This document shows positions 62,113 through 64,000 of a stretch of DNA of 64,000 nt, piece by piece. A program made the position numbers and the translations under genes. Below the pieces are notes generated by a model. That model had not been told where the DNA came from. It saw only the letters and a program-made list of their open reading frames with translations, and made no database searches. Numbering within the stretch: the first letter of the stretch is position 1; the number at the start of each line of letters is the position of its first letter. The stretch comes from Stieleria varia (GTDB lineage: Bacteria; Planctomycetota; Planctomycetia; Pirellulales; Pirellulaceae): assembly GCF_038443385.1 (NCBI RefSeq), contig NZ_CP151726.1, positions 4,650,001 to 4,714,000 on the forward strand, written 5' to 3'.

Positions 62113-62608
62113 CGATTGTCGCTCAGCTCTCCGAGCTGTTAGCGTGTTTGGAGCGGAAAACGCGTTGACTAAACCGAACTCCGCTGCCAAACCTTGCTCC
62201 ACAGCATACGTTCAACGTGGTACTCGCTGTCGACTTGGAAAGTCGAGCGACAATAGCGGCCAAACGTTGCTCCACAGCATACGTTCAACGTGGCGCCCGC
62301 TATCGACTTGGAAAGTCGAGCGATTGTCGCTCAGCTCTCCGAGCTGTTAGCGTGTTTGGAGCGGAAAACGCGTTGCCTAAACCGAACTCCGCTGCCAAAC
62401 CTTGCTCCACGGCATACGTTCAACGTGGCGCCCGCTATCGACTTGTAAAGTCGAGCGATTGTCGCTCAGCTCTCCGAGCTGTTAGCGTGTTTGGAGCGGA
62501 AAACGCGTTGCCTAAACCGAACTCCGCTGCCAAACCTTGCTCCACGGCATACGTTCAACGTGGTGCCCGCTATCGACTTGGAAAGTCGAGCGACAATAGC
62601 GGCCTGCC
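62113..62608. repeat. Tandem repeat patch, about 135-bp units
   Basis: Full units begin with cgattgtcgctcagctctcc at 62113, 62321 and 62456; the last two are 135 bp apart. An extra partial unit of about 73 bp (62248-62320, cgacaatagcggccaaacg..) is inserted in the first, giving 208 bp. Each contains cagctctccgagctg (small stem) and cttgctccac.gcatacgttc. The patch ends in gagcgacaatagcggcctg. It lies between two convergent genes and may help separate their transcripts. No real ORF. Confidence 0.88.
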
Positions 62609-62625
62609 CCGAAAGGCAAACCGCA

Positions 62626-64000
62626 TCAGTTCCCGAAACCGCCTGGAGGTTGGAATCCGCCGGGGTTGCCGAAGTTGATGCCGGGACCACCGGGAGGCGG
62701 GGCGGGCGTGTCGCTTTCGAACAAGTCTTCCTGACGAATCAGCAGCTTGCTGTAGGTTTCCTCGGGGATGACGTAGTACCAGTCGGCGAATCGCTCGTTC
62801 AAACTGCGGGAGCGACGTTGAGCATTTGCCAATCGTTCCTTGCGAGCATCAATCTTGCGTTCGTTCGACTTGGTGATTTGTTCTTGGACCGCAGCCAAAC
62901 GCTCCTTCTTTTCTTCCTCTGTTTCCTGCTTAGCCGGAGCAGGCTTGTCGGCGTCGTCCCCAGCCGTCTCTGGGCTGGAATCACCTGGGCTGGAATCCGC
63001 AGGCTTTGCAGCCTCGGAGTCAGGTTTGCTTTCCGCCGCTGCTTCCGTTTTCGTTTCAGCCGTATCATCTGCAGTGGGTTTCTCGGCGTCCGTTTCAGCA
63101 GCGGGCTCTTGCTCAGTGGGCGCATCGGCGTCCTGGTCCTGACCTTCGCCGACCGTCGTTGACTCACCAGAACCACTTGCTTCGACTTCGCCTTCCTGGG
63201 GCTCGGTTGGAGCATCCGTTGTCTCGGCTGGCTCAGGGGTACCTTCTGCAGCTTCTTTGTCCGCGTCGTCGGGCTTTTCAGTCGAGTCGGCTTCATCCGC
63301 TGGTTCGGATTTCGAATCGGCAGAATCGCTTTCGCCGGACTCAGCGGGAGTGTCCTTCATTTCTTCTTTGTTCTCGGTCTCACTGTTTTCCGTCGCCGCA
63401 GGCTCGGGCCGATCCGATTCAGGAGTCTCTGATTCGGTCGCCGGTTTTTCTTCTTCGGTGGGTTTGGTCATCGGCGGGTTCAGCTCAGGTGGCAGCTGAT
63501 CTGGAGCGGGCGCGGCTGCTTCTGCCGCCTTGTCCATTGCATCGAGATCCTCCAACGTTTCTGGCACGACCTCCAATGCCGGTGGCGGGAACATTTCTTC
63601 GTCGACGACGGTGGAGACCATCAGATAGCGATTCACGCCCGCGGAAGACTTCGGTTTGTCTTCTTCGGCCTCGGCGGAATCCTCTTCCGACTCGTCTTCT
63701 TTCTCGCCAAGTCCGGAGATGCTACCGAATCGCAAGATGTATTTCACGCCATCTTTCGTGGTCGTGGTCAGTTCGCCGTTGGCCGACAGCAACTCAAATT
63801 CACCATCCGCTCCCATGCGCACGGGATAGAATCCACGTTCGATCAGTTGCGAGCTTGCTTCACGGTCATTTGCAAAGTCCGCATCGGCTCGCAAGTTGGC
63901 ACTGATGCCCTCGGGCTTGCGTTGCACATTGACGAATTTCAAGTCATCCAGTGCGGTCTTAATCCCGTCCAGCTTTGTTTTGTTCAGCTTCTTGGACTCA
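62626..64000 (-). CDS. DUF4340-like protein with acidic low-complexity region, 5' end missing
   Basis: At least 458 codons; the frame stays open to base 64000, so the N-terminus is outside the window. The first visible part (DGIKTALDDLKFVNVQRKPEG, REASSQLIERGFYPVRMGADGEFELLSANGELTTTTKDGVKYILRFG) resembles DUF4340, a domain with PDZ/thermitase-inhibitor-like repeats found in gliding- or ABC-linked proteins. Residues in the middle are a long Glu/Ala/Pro/Thr/Asp-rich acidic region (about 190 aa). A basic helical segment follows (KERLAAVQEQITKSNERKIDARKERL), then FADWYYVIPEETYSKLL and a Gly/Pro/Phe-rich C-terminus. Position in the cell cannot be decided without the N-terminus. Confidence 0.78.
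   Translation of the reverse strand, partial: ESKKLNKTKLDGIKTALDDLKFVNVQRKPEGISANLRADADFANDREASSQLIERGFYPVRMGADGEFELLSANGELTTTTKDGVKYILRFGSISGLGEKEDESEEDSAEAEEDKPKSSAGVNRYLMVSTVVDEEMFPPPALEVVPETLEDLDAMDKAAEAAAPAPDQLPPELNPPMTKPTEEEKPATESETPESDRPEPAATENSETENKEEMKDTPAESGESDSADSKSEPADEADSTEKPDDADKEAAEGTPEPAETTDAPTEPQEGEVEASGSGESTTVGEGQDQDADAPTEQEPAAETDAEKPTADDTAETKTEAAAESKPDSEAAKPADSSPGDSSPETAGDDADKPAPAKQETEEEKKERLAAVQEQITKSNERKIDARKERLANAQRRSRSLNERFADWYYVIPEETYSKLLIRQEDLFESDTPAPPPGGPGINFGNPGGFQPPGGFGN

Noticed and set aside
62217-62678. 153-codon plus-strand ORF with internal repeats
   Set aside because: It is made of the tandem DNA repeat and runs antisense into the DUF4340-like gene.
1-64000. 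tRNA, rRNA, integrase or prophage genes
   Set aside because: I looked for cloverleaf-like GGTTCGAATCC words, rRNA-conserved words and transposase or integrase motifs and found none that hold up.

Overview
The window reads as chromosomal DNA of a planctomycete, most likely a Pirellulaceae member close to Rhodopirellula. The evidence is a cytochrome-type DUF1549 protein with a CNAGACH haem motif, a Tat-exported Gfo/Idh/MocA oxidoreductase, a TIGR03000 protein with SSGG repeats, an HTTM protein with its small partner, a DUF6487-like zinc ribbon, and many dispersed palindromic repeats. No rRNA, tRNA, CRISPR array, transposase or phage gene was seen.

Layout. 1-5.3 kb: a truncated DUF1549 protein, a 4 x 118-bp tandem repeat, the oxidoreductase, a Gly/Tyr-rich secreted protein and a GT4 glycosyltransferase. 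5.5-8.0 kb: a Ski2-like helicase. 8.1-20.4 kb (minus strand): a type IV pilus / type II secretion-like assembly locus in the order pilin, receiver, histidine kinase, STAS, PilB/GspE, PilC/GspF, PilM, PilN, PilO, PilP, PilQ. 21-29.7 kb: a secreted protein, then nusA, infB, rbfA, a HhH-GPD-like protein with a histone-H1-like tail, and a YebC-family gene. 29.7-31.9 kb: nagB and an HD phosphohydrolase. 31.9-32.9 kb: a repeat patch that has tandemly copied the 3' end of the next gene. 32.9-39.5 kb: a zinc-ribbon membrane protein, trmL, a TlpA-like protein and a GH2-GH43 fusion.

39.7-50.4 kb holds the most interesting locus. It contains a small protein, an MFS transporter, a C39-like papain-fold protein, a RimK-type ATP-grasp ligase with a long N-terminal domain, a GCS2 carboxylate-amine ligase, an N-formylglutamate amidohydrolase-like protein, a PP2C phosphatase plus Ser/Thr kinase on the opposite strand, an M20/M42-like peptidase and a GNAT-nitrilase fusion. 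Two amide-forming ligases, several amide hydrolases, an acetyltransferase and an exporter suggest synthesis, processing and transport of an unknown small peptide-like metabolite, perhaps under kinase/phosphatase control. The individual families are known; the product is not.

50.5-52.4 kb is an array of eight 237-bp repeats. After it come an HDOD protein, another composite repeat, the HTTM pair, the TIGR03000 protein, a secreted isoaspartyl-methyltransferase-like protein, a SAM methyltransferase, a zinc ribbon, a P-II protein, an NRAMP-like transporter, a third tandem-repeat patch and a truncated DUF4340-like protein.

A recurrent theme is that dispersed palindromic repeats lie directly at, or even supply, the stop codons of genes. 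One 73-bp palindrome is found in opposite orientations inside otherwise collinear flanks at two loci.
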